Shown piece by piece: positions 1 through 7,672 of a stretch of 43,866 nucleotides of DNA. Made by a program: the position numbers and the translations under genes. Where the stretch lies: the NCBI GenBank assembly GCA_016874975.1, contig VGSQ01000013.1:1-43866 (forward strand), given 5' to 3'. The first letter of the stretch is position 1; the number at the start of each line of letters is the position of its first letter. Origin of the DNA: Deltaproteobacteria bacterium (GTDB lineage Bacteria; Desulfobacterota; Desulfobaccia; Desulfobaccales; 0-14-0-80-60-11). Below the pieces are notes generated by a model. The model searched no databases. It saw only the letters and a list, made by a program, of their open reading frames with translations, and was not told where the DNA came from.

Positions 1-211
1 GTCCCTGCTCCACTTTTTGTTGGGCCGCCTGCTCCAGGAGCACCCGGTTCACCGCTTCCCAGGTCTCGGCGGCAATGGCTTTGATGTTCTCCTGCAAGGT
101 GGAGCCGCAGGGATATTGACCCATGCCCAGCCGGGCAAAAGACCGGAAGGCCAGGGAGTCTTCCAGATGAAAGGCCAGCTCCTCGTAGGTCAATTCAAGG
201 AGGCGCCTCAT
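1..211 (-). CDS. Transposase, N-terminal fragment (ISNCY-like), cut by window edge
   Basis: The reading frame begins with ATG at 211 on the minus strand and runs off the left edge, giving about 70 residues (MRRLLELTYEELAFHLEDS and onward). The pattern of a helical 'YEELAFHLEDSLAFRSFARL' segment followed by 'TLQENIKAI.AETWE' is what I recall from the N-terminus of ISNCY/IS1202-type DDE transposases, where it precedes the catalytic domain. The catalytic residues lie outside the window, so activity cannot be judged. No terminal inverted repeat is obvious in bases 212-371. The family call is from memory of the motif. Confidence 0.55.
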   Translation of the reverse strand, partial: MRRLLELTYEELAFHLEDSLAFRSFARLGMGQYPCGSTLQENIKAIAAETWEAVNRVLLEQAAQQKVEQG

Positions 212-252
212 TCGCCCCCCTCCCCCAACCCCCTTCCACCGTGGGGAGGGGG
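212..252. repeat. C/G-rich palindrome of the CCCTCTCC family
   Basis: The stretch CCCCCTCCCCC followed after a short spacer by GTGGGGAGGGGG can fold into a hairpin. It resembles the CCCTCTCCCCC..GGGGGAGAGGG palindromes at 1966-1990, 2016-2158 and 31610-31990. It lies between the transposase start and the 3' end of mpl. Confidence 0.45.
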
Positions 253-371
253 CTAAAAAACGGGCAACTGCAAAATCCCAACCGGACAGCGCTGGCGCCG
301 AGGTGGTTTTTCAATCATCAGGTTCGTTGTCTTTCTAAAAAAAGACGGTCCGGTACCCCCGGCCCCTTCCC

Positions 372-1769
372 TCAGTTCTGTCCTTCCAAGGCTTCACAGA
401 GTCGGGGCGCCAGGTGTTCGAAGTCGCCATTGGACATGATCAGGACCACGTCGCCGGGGCGGACGGCGTCGAGGAGCGCGGCCAGCAGGCGGTCGGTGTC
501 CGGGAAAGCCCGGGCGCTCAGGCCCTGGGCGACGAGATCCGCGGCCAGTCTTTCTGAGGAGAAATGGTCCCCCTCCGGCGCCTTCCAGAGGTCGGGGGGC
601 TCCCGCACCAGGACCAGGTCGGCCTCCCTGAAGGCATGGGCATAGGCCTCCTGGAAGACGGCCCGGCGGGAGGTGTTGGTGCGGGGCTCAAATACCGCCA
701 CCAGCCGGCGCCCCGCATAACCCTGGCGCACGGCCTTGATGGTTTCGGCCACCGCGGTGGGGTGGTGGGCGAAGTCGTCCAGCACCAGGATCCCCTGAAA
801 TTCCCCCACGGTCTCCTGGCGGCGCTTCACCCCCTGGAAGCCGGCCAGCGCCTCCTGCAACTCGCCGGCGCCCACCCCCATTTCGAGGAGGACCGCCAGG
901 GCCGCCAGGGTGTTCAAAACATTGTGGACCCCCAATAGAGGCGTGAAGAAATCCCCCACCCGGCGCCCCTCCTGGAGGGCGGTGAACTGCATGCCGCCCC
1001 GGCCGGGGCGCAGATCCGCGGCCTGCCAGTCGGACTCCCGGCCCAATCCATAAAAAGCCGCCTGGGCCGAGGTCTTGCCGGCCACCTGCCGCACCAGGGG
1101 GTCGTCCCCCCAGGCCATCAGGAGAGAAGCGGGCGGCAGGTGGGCCACGAAATCCTCAAAGGCCCGAACCACGTGGGGGAGGTCCGGGTAAATGTCGGCG
1201 TGGTCGAACTCCACCGAGGTGAGGACGGCCGCCCGAGGAGTGAAATGGACAAATTTGGGGCGCTTGTCGAAAAAGGCGGTGTCGTATTCGTCCCCTTCCA
1301 GAACCACAAAGGGCCCCCGGCCCACCCGGTAGTTGGTTTGAAAATTTCGGGCGAGCCCTCCCACCATGAAGCCCGGGTCCCGGCCGGTGGCGTACAGCAG
1401 CCAGGCGATGAGGCCGGTGGTGGTGGTCTTGCCGTGGGTGCCGGTGACCACCAGGCTCTCCCGGGCGCCCACCAGAAAGCGGTTCAGGGCCTGGGGCAGG
1501 GAGAGGCGGGGCAGGTCCCGGTCCAGCACCGCCTGGGCCTCGGGATTGTCCCGGCGGATGACGTTCCCCACCACCACCAGGTCCGGCGGCGGCTCCACAT
1601 TCTCCGGCCGGTAGCCGTTCAGGATGGGAATCCCCAGGCCTTCCAGGAAGGTGCTCATGGGGGGATAGACGTGCTCATCGGAGCCGCTGACCCGGTGCCC
1701 CAGCTCCTTCAGGATGCCGGCCAGGGCCGCCATGCCGGCGCCGCAGATGCCCAGGAGATGTACGTGCAA
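372..1769 (-). CDS. mpl: UDP-N-acetylmuramate:L-alanyl-gamma-D-glutamyl-meso-diaminopimelate ligase
   Basis: This cytoplasmic Mur-family ligase attaches recycled tripeptide to UDP-MurNAc in peptidoglycan recycling. The 465-residue product has the expected length. The N-terminal nucleotide-binding fold begins MHVHLLGICGAGMAALAG, followed by the Mpl-type segment GYRPENVEPPPDLVVVGNVI near residues 52-71. The ATP P-loop VVTGTHGKTTTTG is near residue 108, and a Mur-family DDFAHHPTAV motif lies in the C-terminal half. The 'VVGNVIRRDNPEA' segment separates Mpl from MurC, which is encoded separately at 14131-15570. The gene is transcribed alone; its upstream side carries a heptanucleotide repeat array (1792-1850). 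The product call is firm. Confidence 0.93.
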   Translation of the reverse strand: MHVHLLGICGAGMAALAGILKELGHRVSGSDEHVYPPMSTFLEGLGIPILNGYRPENVEPPPDLVVVGNVIRRDNPEAQAVLDRDLPRLSLPQALNRFLVGARESLVVTGTHGKTTTTGLIAWLLYATGRDPGFMVGGLARNFQTNYRVGRGPFVVLEGDEYDTAFFDKRPKFVHFTPRAAVLTSVEFDHADIYPDLPHVVRAFEDFVAHLPPASLLMAWGDDPLVRQVAGKTSAQAAFYGLGRESDWQAADLRPGRGGMQFTALQEGRRVGDFFTPLLGVHNVLNTLAALAVLLEMGVGAGELQEALAGFQGVKRRQETVGEFQGILVLDDFAHHPTAVAETIKAVRQGYAGRRLVAVFEPRTNTSRRAVFQEAYAHAFREADLVLVREPPDLWKAPEGDHFSSERLAADLVAQGLSARAFPDTDRLLAALLDAVRPGDVVLIMSNGDFEHLAPRLCEALEGQN

Positions 1770-1791
1770 GTCGGCCTCGAGATTGATGAAT

Positions 1792-1850
1792 CAGGCGCCA
1801 GGCGCCAGGTTCTGGGTTCTGGGTGTTGGGTTCGGATGCCGGGACCTGGC
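1792..1850. repeat. Degenerate heptanucleotide array A
   Basis: The units read CAGGCGC, CAGGCGC, CAGGTTC, TGGGTTC, TGGGTGT, TGGGTTC, GGATGCC and GGGACCT, an exact 7-base step with drifting sequence. The array lies 23 bases upstream of the mpl start codon, inside its probable 5' leader or promoter region. It belongs to the same family as the arrays at 30394, 31521, 32528, 37489 and 42659. Confidence 0.8.
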
Positions 1851-1965
1851 TTGAAAGTGTGGATGCGCATTGCGCCCCATGAATATCAGTCTTGGTACAT
1901 CGTTTCATGAATTCGGTAACATATTCATTGAAAAAAGCGGAAAAGTTACTTCCCCCTCACCCTAA

Positions 1966-1990
1966 CCCTCTCCCCCATCGGGGGAGAGGG
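1966..1990. repeat. Perfect 11-bp CCCTCTCCCCC hairpin
   Basis: CCCTCTCCCCC at 1966-1976 pairs perfectly with GGGGGAGAGGG at 1980-1990 around a 3-base loop, preceded by CCCCTCACCCTAA. It is an intact copy of the palindrome that is split at 2016-2158. The 1770-2236 spacer holds array A, this hairpin and the MITE-like element, and no gene that I can support. Confidence 0.75.
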
Positions 1991-2040
1991 AATAAAGCAA
2001 AAACCGCCTCATTACCCCCTCTCCCCCCGGCGGGGCATTG

Positions 2041-2134
2041 GCGCTAACTTAAGGCCTTATTAGCTTTTCAACTGACTGATATTATTGATGTTTACATTAT
2101 CAATAACATACAAAAAGTTTTCTTAAGTTAGCGC
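2041..2134. mobile_element. MITE-like 94-bp element with 13-bp perfect terminal inverted repeats
   Basis: GCGCTAACTTAAG at 2041-2053 is perfectly inverted as CTTAAGTTAGCGC at 2122-2134. The AT-rich interior contains a second nested inverted repeat (TTATTGAT against ATCAATAA). The element has no coding capacity. It sits between two arms of a CCCTCTCC..GGGG palindrome (2016-2035 and 2140-2158), so the whole 143-bp stretch can fold into one long hairpin. Its base composition contrasts sharply with the surrounding high-GC DNA. A target-site duplication is not obvious. Which transposase would move it is unknown. Confidence 0.65.
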
Positions 2135-2236
2135 TCCTGCCCCGGCGGGGGGAGAGGGCTGGGGTGAGGGGGGTCAGAAAATACGTAATCGTACCTATGA
2201 AATTGAGTTCACAGCCTGCAATTGCGGGCTCTTCTC

Positions 2237-3343
2237 CTACCGCGGCACCCTCCCCAAACCCAGGGCCGAACAAACCGCCTCATGGAACCGGGGCCGAAAC
2301 GGGCGTATTTTATCATTATCCCGCCCCAGGTGCACCCGGTTGGTTAGCAGGACCACCATCAGGCCGGTGGTCAGATCCATCCAGAGAGAGGCGCCGGTGA
2401 AGCCCAGGTGGCCCACGGTGTGCTCCGAGAAAAACCGGCCCATGGAACGCTGATCAGGGTCGGGGCCGGGCACGTCGAACCCCAGGGCCCGGGCCCCCGG
2501 CGCCACCGGGGTGAAAAAACGGCGCACCAGGTGCTGGGGAAAGGGCGCGCCAGACGCCCCCCGGTAAGACCGGAAAAGCTGCGCCGCCAGATGGAAGACC
2601 TGCGGTCCCGTGCCGAACAGCCCGGCATGCCCGGCCACGCCGCCCGCGGCCCAGGCGTTTTCGTCATGCACTTCGCCCACCCCCGTCCGCCCCGGGATGA
2701 GACCGGGCTCGGTGTGGGCGTAGCGACGCTCCCGGCCGCCGGGATGCTCCAGGGGACGGTAGCCCAGGGCTTGAAGACCCAGGGGCCGGTAAAGCTCCCG
2801 CCGGCACCAGTCATCCAGATTTTCGCCGCTCGCCGCCTCCACCACCGCCTTGAGCAGCATGAAGCCCAGGTCGCTGTATAGCGTCACCGTGTCGGGGGGA
2901 TGCTCCAGGGGGGTGGCCGCGGCCAGGCGCTCCGGCAGGGATGGGCGCTCCTCGGGCGGGGCGGCCAGCAGGTCCTGATAATAAGGGCGCCAGGCCGGCA
3001 GCCCGGACCGGTGCGCCAGGAGGGAGGTGAGGGTCAGGCCGTTCTTGTCCGCGGGAAGCCAGGCGGCGGGCAGCACCTCCCCCAGGGTGGTCTTCAGCCC
3101 CAGGGGCCCCTGCTCCACCAGGCGCAGCACCGCTAGGGCGGTGGCCAGGGGTTTGGTCAGGGAGGCCAGGTCGAAGACGGTGTCCGGCGTCACCGGCGGC
3201 GCTTCGGCCTCCCGGCTCAGCCTTCCCACCGTCCCCTGCCAGAGGAGTTCCCCCTCCCGGCCCACCAGGGCCGCTGCCGCGGTGTAGACGCCGGATTCAT
3301 AGCCTTCCTCCAAAAGGTGGCTCAATCCGGCGAAACCTTCCAT
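2237..3343 (-). CDS. Serine hydrolase of the beta-lactamase / penicillin-binding class C family
   Basis: The 368-residue protein has the catalytic S-x-x-K motif as SLTK (residues 61-64, in VFDLASLTKPLAT). It also has a YSD motif (TLYSDLGFMLL) in place of the Y-x-N box, and a late HLGFTGASLW segment at the position of the third motif. This pattern is typical of the Pfam Beta-lactamase family of esterases and peptidases (EstB, PBP4*-like) and does not by itself indicate antibiotic resistance. No signal peptide is visible, so it is probably cytoplasmic. The substrate is unknown. Proximity to mpl may hint at cell-wall peptide metabolism, but this is inference. Confidence 0.85.
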   Translation of the reverse strand: MEGFAGLSHLLEEGYESGVYTAAAALVGREGELLWQGTVGRLSREAEAPPVTPDTVFDLASLTKPLATALAVLRLVEQGPLGLKTTLGEVLPAAWLPADKNGLTLTSLLAHRSGLPAWRPYYQDLLAAPPEERPSLPERLAAATPLEHPPDTVTLYSDLGFMLLKAVVEAASGENLDDWCRRELYRPLGLQALGYRPLEHPGGRERRYAHTEPGLIPGRTGVGEVHDENAWAAGGVAGHAGLFGTGPQVFHLAAQLFRSYRGASGAPFPQHLVRRFFTPVAPGARALGFDVPGPDPDQRSMGRFFSEHTVGHLGFTGASLWMDLTTGLMVVLLTNRVHLGRDNDKIRPFRPRFHEAVCSALGLGRVPR

Positions 3344-3450
3344 GCCGGCAAGGATAATCCGTCCCGCCGTTAAGAGTCAACCCGGAAGATGGTCTTTTCT
3401 CCGGACCGTCAATTATTCCCTTCCGGGCTGCGTCCGGACCATGGAGCGGC

Positions 3451-3475
3451 AGGGGCGGGTCGCCGACCCGCCCCT
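3451..3475. terminator. Strong GC hairpin after hcp (terminator or repeat)
   Basis: AGGGGCGGGT and ACCCGCCCCT flank a 5-base loop, a perfect 10-bp stem. The hairpin lies 18 bases beyond the hcp stop codon on the minus strand. There is no T-run on the exit side, so it could be a 3'-stabilising palindrome of the dispersed repeat class and not a Rho-independent terminator. Confidence 0.45.
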
Positions 3476-3492
3476 CCCAGGCGAAGCCGATA

Positions 3493-5121
3493 TTACCCCA
3501 AAATGGCCTTCAGGTCCTCGTCCGGGGTGGTGATGGGCTTTATGTCAAAGGTCTTCACCAGCACGTCCAAGACGTTGGGAGTGATGAAGGCCGGCAGGCT
3601 GGGGCCCAGCCGCATGTTTTTGATGCCCAGGTGCAGCAGGGTCAGCAGGATGGCCACCGCCTTCTGCTCATACCAGGAGCAGATGATGGACAACGGCAGG
3701 TCATTCAGGCCTACGCCGAAGGCGCCCGCCAGAGCTGCGGCGATCTGCACCGCAGAGTAGGCGTCATTGCACTGGCCCACGTCCAACAGACGCGGGATGC
3801 CGCCGATGTCGCCCAGGTCCTTGTCGAAGAAGCGGAACTTGCCGCAGGCCAGGGTGAGGATGACCGTGTCCCTGGGGGCCTTCTCCACGAACTCGGTGTA
3901 GTAGCTCCGCCCGGGCTTGGCGCCGTCGCAGCCGCCCACCAGGAAGAAGTGGCGGATCTGCTTGTTCTTGACGGCCTCGATGACCTTGCCGGCCACGCCC
4001 ATGACGGTGTTGCGGGCGAAGCCCACCAGGACCTGGCGGCCGTTGGTGTCTTCCGGGAAGCCGGGCATTTCCAGAGCCTTGGCGATCACCGGGGCGTAAT
4101 TCTGATCGGGGATGTGCTTGATGCCCGGCCAGCCCACCAGCCCCCGGGTGAAGATGTGGTCCGCGTAGGACGCGGGGGGACGCTGGATGCAGTTGGTGGT
4201 CATGACGATGGGACCGGGAAACTGGGCGAACTCCTTGAGCTGGTTCTGCCAGGCGGTGCCGTAATGACCGTAAAAGTGGCTGTACTTTTTGAGTCCCGGA
4301 TAGCCGTGGGTGGGGAGCATCTCGCCGTGGGTGTAGACGAAAATCCCCTTGCCTTCGCTCTGCTGGAGGATATTCTCCAGGTCCAGCAGGTCGTGCCCGG
4401 AAACCAGGATGGCCTTGCCTTTCTTGGCTCCCAGGGGCACCGGCGTGGGCGCCGGATGGCCGTAGCGGCCGGTGTTGCCCGCGTCCAGCAGTTCCATGGT
4501 GCGCAGGTTGATTTCGCCGCACTTGAGACACAGGCCGATGAGCTCCTGCACGCCCAGGTCAGGGGAGGCGACGGCGGCCAGGCCTTCGTGCACGAAGGCG
4601 TAGACCTGCTCGTCCTCCTGGCCCAGAATCTGGGCATGGTCGGCGTAGGCGCAGACGCCCTTGACGCCGAACAGCAGGACGTGCTTGAGGGACAGCACGT
4701 CCGGGTCCGCGGCCGGATAGGATTTCAGGCCCACCGCCTCTCCCTGGGCCGCCAGGGCCTCCACGCCTGCGGCGGGCTGGAAGGTGGCCGGGCCCTCGGG
4801 GAAGTTCACCTCGCCGCCCGCGGCCTTGACCTTGGCCTTGAGCTGCTCCCGGTGCGCCACGCACTTGTTGATGAGGGCCACAAACCGGGCCGGGTCAAAA
4901 TCCACGTTGGTGAGGGTGGAAAAGCACGCCTCCACCGTAAAGACGTTCACCGCCTTATCGCTGACCCCCACCTGGCGGCCTGCCACCGCCACCTGGGAGA
5001 GTCCCTGCAAGGCATAGATCAACAGGTCCTGCAGCGCCGCCACCTGGGGGTCCTTGCCGCACACACCCTGGATGGTGCACCCTTCGCCTTTGGCCGCCTG
5101 TTCACACTGATAACAGAACAT
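3493..5121 (-). CDS. hcp: Hybrid-cluster protein / hydroxylamine reductase, class I
   Basis: Hcp carries a [4Fe-4S] and a hybrid Fe-S-O cluster; in anaerobes it reduces hydroxylamine and NO-related species. The start is ATG at 5121, where the protein begins MFCYQCEQAAKGEGC. A strong AAGGAGGG ribosome site lies just upstream, so longer upstream readings are unlikely. The N-terminal cysteines are C3, C6, C15 and C21 (C-x2-C-x8-C-x5-C), the anaerobe-type class I pattern. Further hybrid-cluster segments are visible: CLKCGEINLRTMELLD, THGEMLPTHGYPG, TTNCIQRP, VGGCDGAK, LACGKFRF and VGQCNDAY. The length is 542 residues, normal for the class. Possible FNR/HcpR-like boxes lie upstream (5204-5255). 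It stands alone, without a visible hcr/frdX partner. Confidence 0.96.
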   Translation of the reverse strand: MFCYQCEQAAKGEGCTIQGVCGKDPQVAALQDLLIYALQGLSQVAVAGRQVGVSDKAVNVFTVEACFSTLTNVDFDPARFVALINKCVAHREQLKAKVKAAGGEVNFPEGPATFQPAAGVEALAAQGEAVGLKSYPAADPDVLSLKHVLLFGVKGVCAYADHAQILGQEDEQVYAFVHEGLAAVASPDLGVQELIGLCLKCGEINLRTMELLDAGNTGRYGHPAPTPVPLGAKKGKAILVSGHDLLDLENILQQSEGKGIFVYTHGEMLPTHGYPGLKKYSHFYGHYGTAWQNQLKEFAQFPGPIVMTTNCIQRPPASYADHIFTRGLVGWPGIKHIPDQNYAPVIAKALEMPGFPEDTNGRQVLVGFARNTVMGVAGKVIEAVKNKQIRHFFLVGGCDGAKPGRSYYTEFVEKAPRDTVILTLACGKFRFFDKDLGDIGGIPRLLDVGQCNDAYSAVQIAAALAGAFGVGLNDLPLSIICSWYEQKAVAILLTLLHLGIKNMRLGPSLPAFITPNVLDVLVKTFDIKPITTPDEDLKAILG

Positions 5122-5203
5122 ATCTTTCGCCCTCCTTATGGTTTTAATCCCTCTTGAGCCTGCCTGCGAACTTTCCCGGCCGGTCGACACTCGACAGGCA
5201 CTG

Positions 5204-5255
5204 TTTGACACTTAAGATAATGAAGCAAGGCGTCGGCTGGTTTGACTTAAGACAA
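5204..5255 (-). promoter_or_regulatory. Two FNR/HcpR-like half-palindromes upstream of hcp
   Basis: On the coding strand of hcp, TTGTCTTAAGTCAAA (5255-5241) is one base from the TTGAC-N4-GTCAA pattern associated with HcpR/FNR-family regulators. A related TTATCTTAAGTGTCAAA lies at 5220-5204. HcpR control of hcp is established in sulfate reducers; that these two sites are operators is inferred. No convincing -35/-10 pair was identified. Confidence 0.35.
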
Positions 5256-5484
5256 GCGGCCAAAAATTTTTCAGGAAGCATTGACCAGGATATGCATAAG
5301 ATAAAGACTGAACGGCCTTGGTCAACCCCGGGCGGAGCGGGTTTGTCAGGAAAATCAGTGGCGAAGCCTGGGCGGGCATGATCAGACATCTTAGCCGCGC
5401 CGGCGATTGCTTGCATAAAAATTTGGGGAGCCAATGGAGCTTCTTGCAAAACTTCCGCCGCAGCGTTATGGTCCCAGGATTATC

Positions 5485-5556
5485 ATGGTGCGCGGTGCGC
5501 ACCCTACAGATCCTCCGATGTTCCGGCCGCCATGTAGGGTGCGCACCGCGCACCAT
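5485..5556. repeat. Inverted pair of GTGCGCACC palindromic repeat (family R1)
   Basis: ATGGTGCGCGGTGCGCACCC at 5485-5504, continuing to CTACA, is followed 24 bases later by its exact inverse starting TGTAGGGTGCGCACCGCGCA at 5533. The pair makes a 24-bp perfect stem with a 24-base loop. Single or paired copies recur at 16273, 16323, 19467, 30191 and 36050. The 5122-5758 spacer otherwise holds the hcp upstream sites and no supported gene. Confidence 0.8.
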
Positions 5557-5758
5557 TAAAAAGGTCGGAATCATGCAGAGCGTTTTCAAAACCGCCGCCC
5601 TTTCCCAGGACAAAGAGAGAATTTTGCAAGAGCCTCAAGGGTGACGCTAATATTCCGGCAACGCCACAAAGGGGTGGCCGCGGGGCGGTTCATGGGATAT
5701 TATTTTGGCGACATGCCGGGAAATTTTCCGGCTGACCGGTCTTTCCCGAGGTGATGGT

Positions 5759-6277
5759 ATGACCGAACACCCTGTCGTCGTGGGTATTGTCATGGGGAGC
5801 GCCTCCGACTGGAGCAGCGTCGAGCCCGCCGCCGCCTTGCTGTCCCAATGGGGCATCGGCCTGGAGGTGACGGTGGCCTCGGCCCACCGGGCGCCCCGGC
5901 TGGTGCAGGAGTACGCCCGCACCGCGGCGGCCCGGGGGCTCAAGGTGATCATCGCCGCGGCCGGCTCCGCGGCCCACCTGGCCGGGGTGGTGGCTTCGGA
6001 AACCACCCTGCCCGTCATCGGCGTGCCCCTGCCCTCTTCGGACTTGCAGGGTCTGGACAGCCTGCTGGCCACGGTGCAGATGCCCGCCGGGGTGCCGGTG
6101 GCCACCATGGCCCTGGGGTCCGCGGGGGCCCGCAACGCCGCCATCTTTGCCGCGCAGATTCTGGCCCTCAGCGACCCCCGCCTCCAGGCGCGGCTGCTGC
6201 GGCACAAAGAGGATCTGGAACAACGGGTCAAAGAGCAGGCCGAACAGATACCCCTCGAATACCGGGGCCGTTCCTGA
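5759..6277 (+). CDS. purE: 5-(carboxyamino)imidazole ribonucleotide mutase (PurE)
   Basis: PurE converts N5-carboxyaminoimidazole ribonucleotide to CAIR in de novo purine synthesis. The start is ATG at 5759 because GAGGTGAT lies just upstream and the product then begins MTEHPVVVGIVMGSASDW. The GSASDW phosphate-binding loop, the catalytic SAHRAP motif and the AAGSAAHLAGVVAS segment are all present. The length of 172 residues is normal. It opens a co-oriented run with alr (23-base gap), the small Cys-rich gene and argS. A separate purK, normally the source of N5-CAIR, is not in the window. Confidence 0.93.
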   Translation: MTEHPVVVGIVMGSASDWSSVEPAAALLSQWGIGLEVTVASAHRAPRLVQEYARTAAARGLKVIIAAAGSAAHLAGVVASETTLPVIGVPLPSSDLQGLDSLLATVQMPAGVPVATMALGSAGARNAAIFAAQILALSDPRLQARLLRHKEDLEQRVKEQAEQIPLEYRGRS

Positions 6278-6300
6278 GACCCTGGGACGGAGATCGAGCC

Positions 6301-7425
6301 ATGATGGTTTCCTCGATGGCGGACCTCACCGTCGATCTGGCGGCTCTGCGGCACAATTATCGGGAGCTGCGCGGACTTGCCCACCCCACCACAAAATTCC
6401 TGGCCGTGGTCAAGGCCGACGCCTATGGCCACGGTCTCGTCCCTGCGGCCCGCACCCTGGCCGACGCCGGGGCCGACTACCTGGGGGTGGCGTCCCTGGA
6501 GGAGGGCCTCACCCTGCGCCAGGCCAAGATCGCCCATCCCATTCTGCTGCTCATGGGCATCCTCCCCCAGGAGGGCCGCGCCGCCCTGGCCGCGGGCCTG
6601 GAGGTGGCCGTGTACCGCCTGGACGTGGCCCAGGCCCTGGAGGCCGCCGCCGCCGCCCTGGGCCGCACAGCCCGGCTCCACCTTAAAGTGGACACCGGCA
6701 TGGGCCGGCTCGGGGTCCTGCCCCAGGAAGTCCTGCCCTTCCTGGAGTCCTTCCGGGGCAGCCCCCACGTGGAATTTCCGGGGCTCATCTCGCACCTGGC
6801 CCGGGCCGACGAAGAGGACAAGACCTATAGTGAACACCAGTTGCAGACCTTCACCGAAGTCCTGGCCGCCGCCCGGGCGCGGGGCTGGGAGCTGCCTCTG
6901 AGCCATCTGGCCAACAGCGCCGCCACTGCGGAGTTGCCCGCGACCCACCTGGGGATGGTGCGTCCCGGCATCATGCTGTACGGTTCTCCTCCCGACGCGG
7001 CCCGGCCAGCTCCCGTGAGCCTGCGGCCGGTCATGTCCCTCGTGAGCCAGGTGGTGCAGCTCAAGCGCCTGCCGCCGGGCAGCCCCATCAGCTACGGGGG
7101 CACCTACGTCACCCCGGACTGGTGCGACCTGGCGGTCATCCCGGTGGGCTATTGCAACGGCTACAGCCGCCTCCTCTCCAACCGGGGCGAGATGCTCATC
7201 CAGGGCCGCCGCGCCCCCATCCGCGGCCGGGTCTGCATGAACCTCACCATGGTGGAGGTGACCCACATCCCCGGGGTGGCCGTGGGGGATGCCGTGGTGC
7301 TCCTGGGGTCCCAGGGGGAGGACCGCCTCACCGGGGACGACCTGGCCGGCTGGGCCCAAACCATCAGCTATGAAATCTACTGCGCCCTGGGGAGCGCCAA
7401 CCCCAGGCGCTACGTGGGAGTCTGA
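6301..7425 (+). CDS. alr: Alanine racemase
   Basis: This PLP enzyme makes D-alanine for peptidoglycan. The 374-residue protein starts at ATG 6301 behind an ACGGAG site and begins MMVSSMADLTVDLAALRHNY. The PLP-lysine motif VVKADAYGHG is near residue 40, and the opposing catalytic tyrosine is in SYGGTYVT in the C-terminal half. The C-terminal beta domain is complete (RGRVCMNLTMVEV). It follows purE by 23 bases and is followed by a small gene after a single base, so all three are probably co-transcribed. With mpl, murC and murG it makes this window rich in cell-wall precursor genes. Confidence 0.95.
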   Translation: MMVSSMADLTVDLAALRHNYRELRGLAHPTTKFLAVVKADAYGHGLVPAARTLADAGADYLGVASLEEGLTLRQAKIAHPILLLMGILPQEGRAALAAGLEVAVYRLDVAQALEAAAAALGRTARLHLKVDTGMGRLGVLPQEVLPFLESFRGSPHVEFPGLISHLARADEEDKTYSEHQLQTFTEVLAAARARGWELPLSHLANSAATAELPATHLGMVRPGIMLYGSPPDAARPAPVSLRPVMSLVSQVVQLKRLPPGSPISYGGTYVTPDWCDLAVIPVGYCNGYSRLLSNRGEMLIQGRRAPIRGRVCMNLTMVEVTHIPGVAVGDAVVLLGSQGEDRLTGDDLAGWAQTISYEIYCALGSANPRRYVGV

Positions 7426-7426
7426 C

Positions 7427-7597
7427 ATGGAGAGAAAGCCCGACATTCAGGAAGCCAGCATCTGCCTGGTGTGCGCCTGGCGCCAGGACTGTGTGAAGCG
7501 TTTCTCCTTCACCGGCCAACACTGCCTGGAGTTCACCCGGGACGTCTCCCTCAAACCCAGGCCGGAACCGGAGGGAGAGGAAAAGAAGCAGGGCTGA
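7427..7597 (+). CDS. Small cysteine-rich protein between alr and argS
   Basis: A 56-residue product starts at ATG 7427, one base after the alr stop codon, with GGGAG upstream as ribosome site. It contains four cysteines spaced C-x2-C-x5-C-x12-C (CLVCAWRQDC then HCLEFTRDV), followed by a charged Pro/Glu/Lys tail. The spacing suggests a metal- or Fe-S-binding knuckle. I recall similar short proteins in sulfate-reducing bacteria but cannot name a family. The placement in a tight operon with no gap supports a real gene. Function unknown. Confidence 0.7.
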   Translation: MERKPDIQEASICLVCAWRQDCVKRFSFTGQHCLEFTRDVSLKPRPEPEGEEKKQG

Positions 7598-7672
7598 TTA
7601 TGATGGAGGAGGTGGCAAGAGCCCACCGTTCCCTGGCCCCCTCCCCCACCATACCCATCAGGATCAACAATC

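Noticed and set aside
2237-3343. Antibiotic-resistance beta-lactamase
   Set aside because: The S-x-x-K and YSD motifs place it in the broad serine-hydrolase family, there is no signal peptide, and the YSD box differs from the YAN/YSN of class C beta-lactamases.
3631-5157. Long open frame of 508 codons on the plus strand opposite hcp
   Set aside because: It is the antisense of a highly conserved Hcp coding region, its product is Val/Gly/His-rich without domain motifs, and such frames are expected on the reverse strand of high-GC genes.
5647-7446. 599-codon minus-strand frame opposite purE and alr
   Set aside because: It is antisense to two clearly conserved enzymes, and the product is low-complexity and motif-free.
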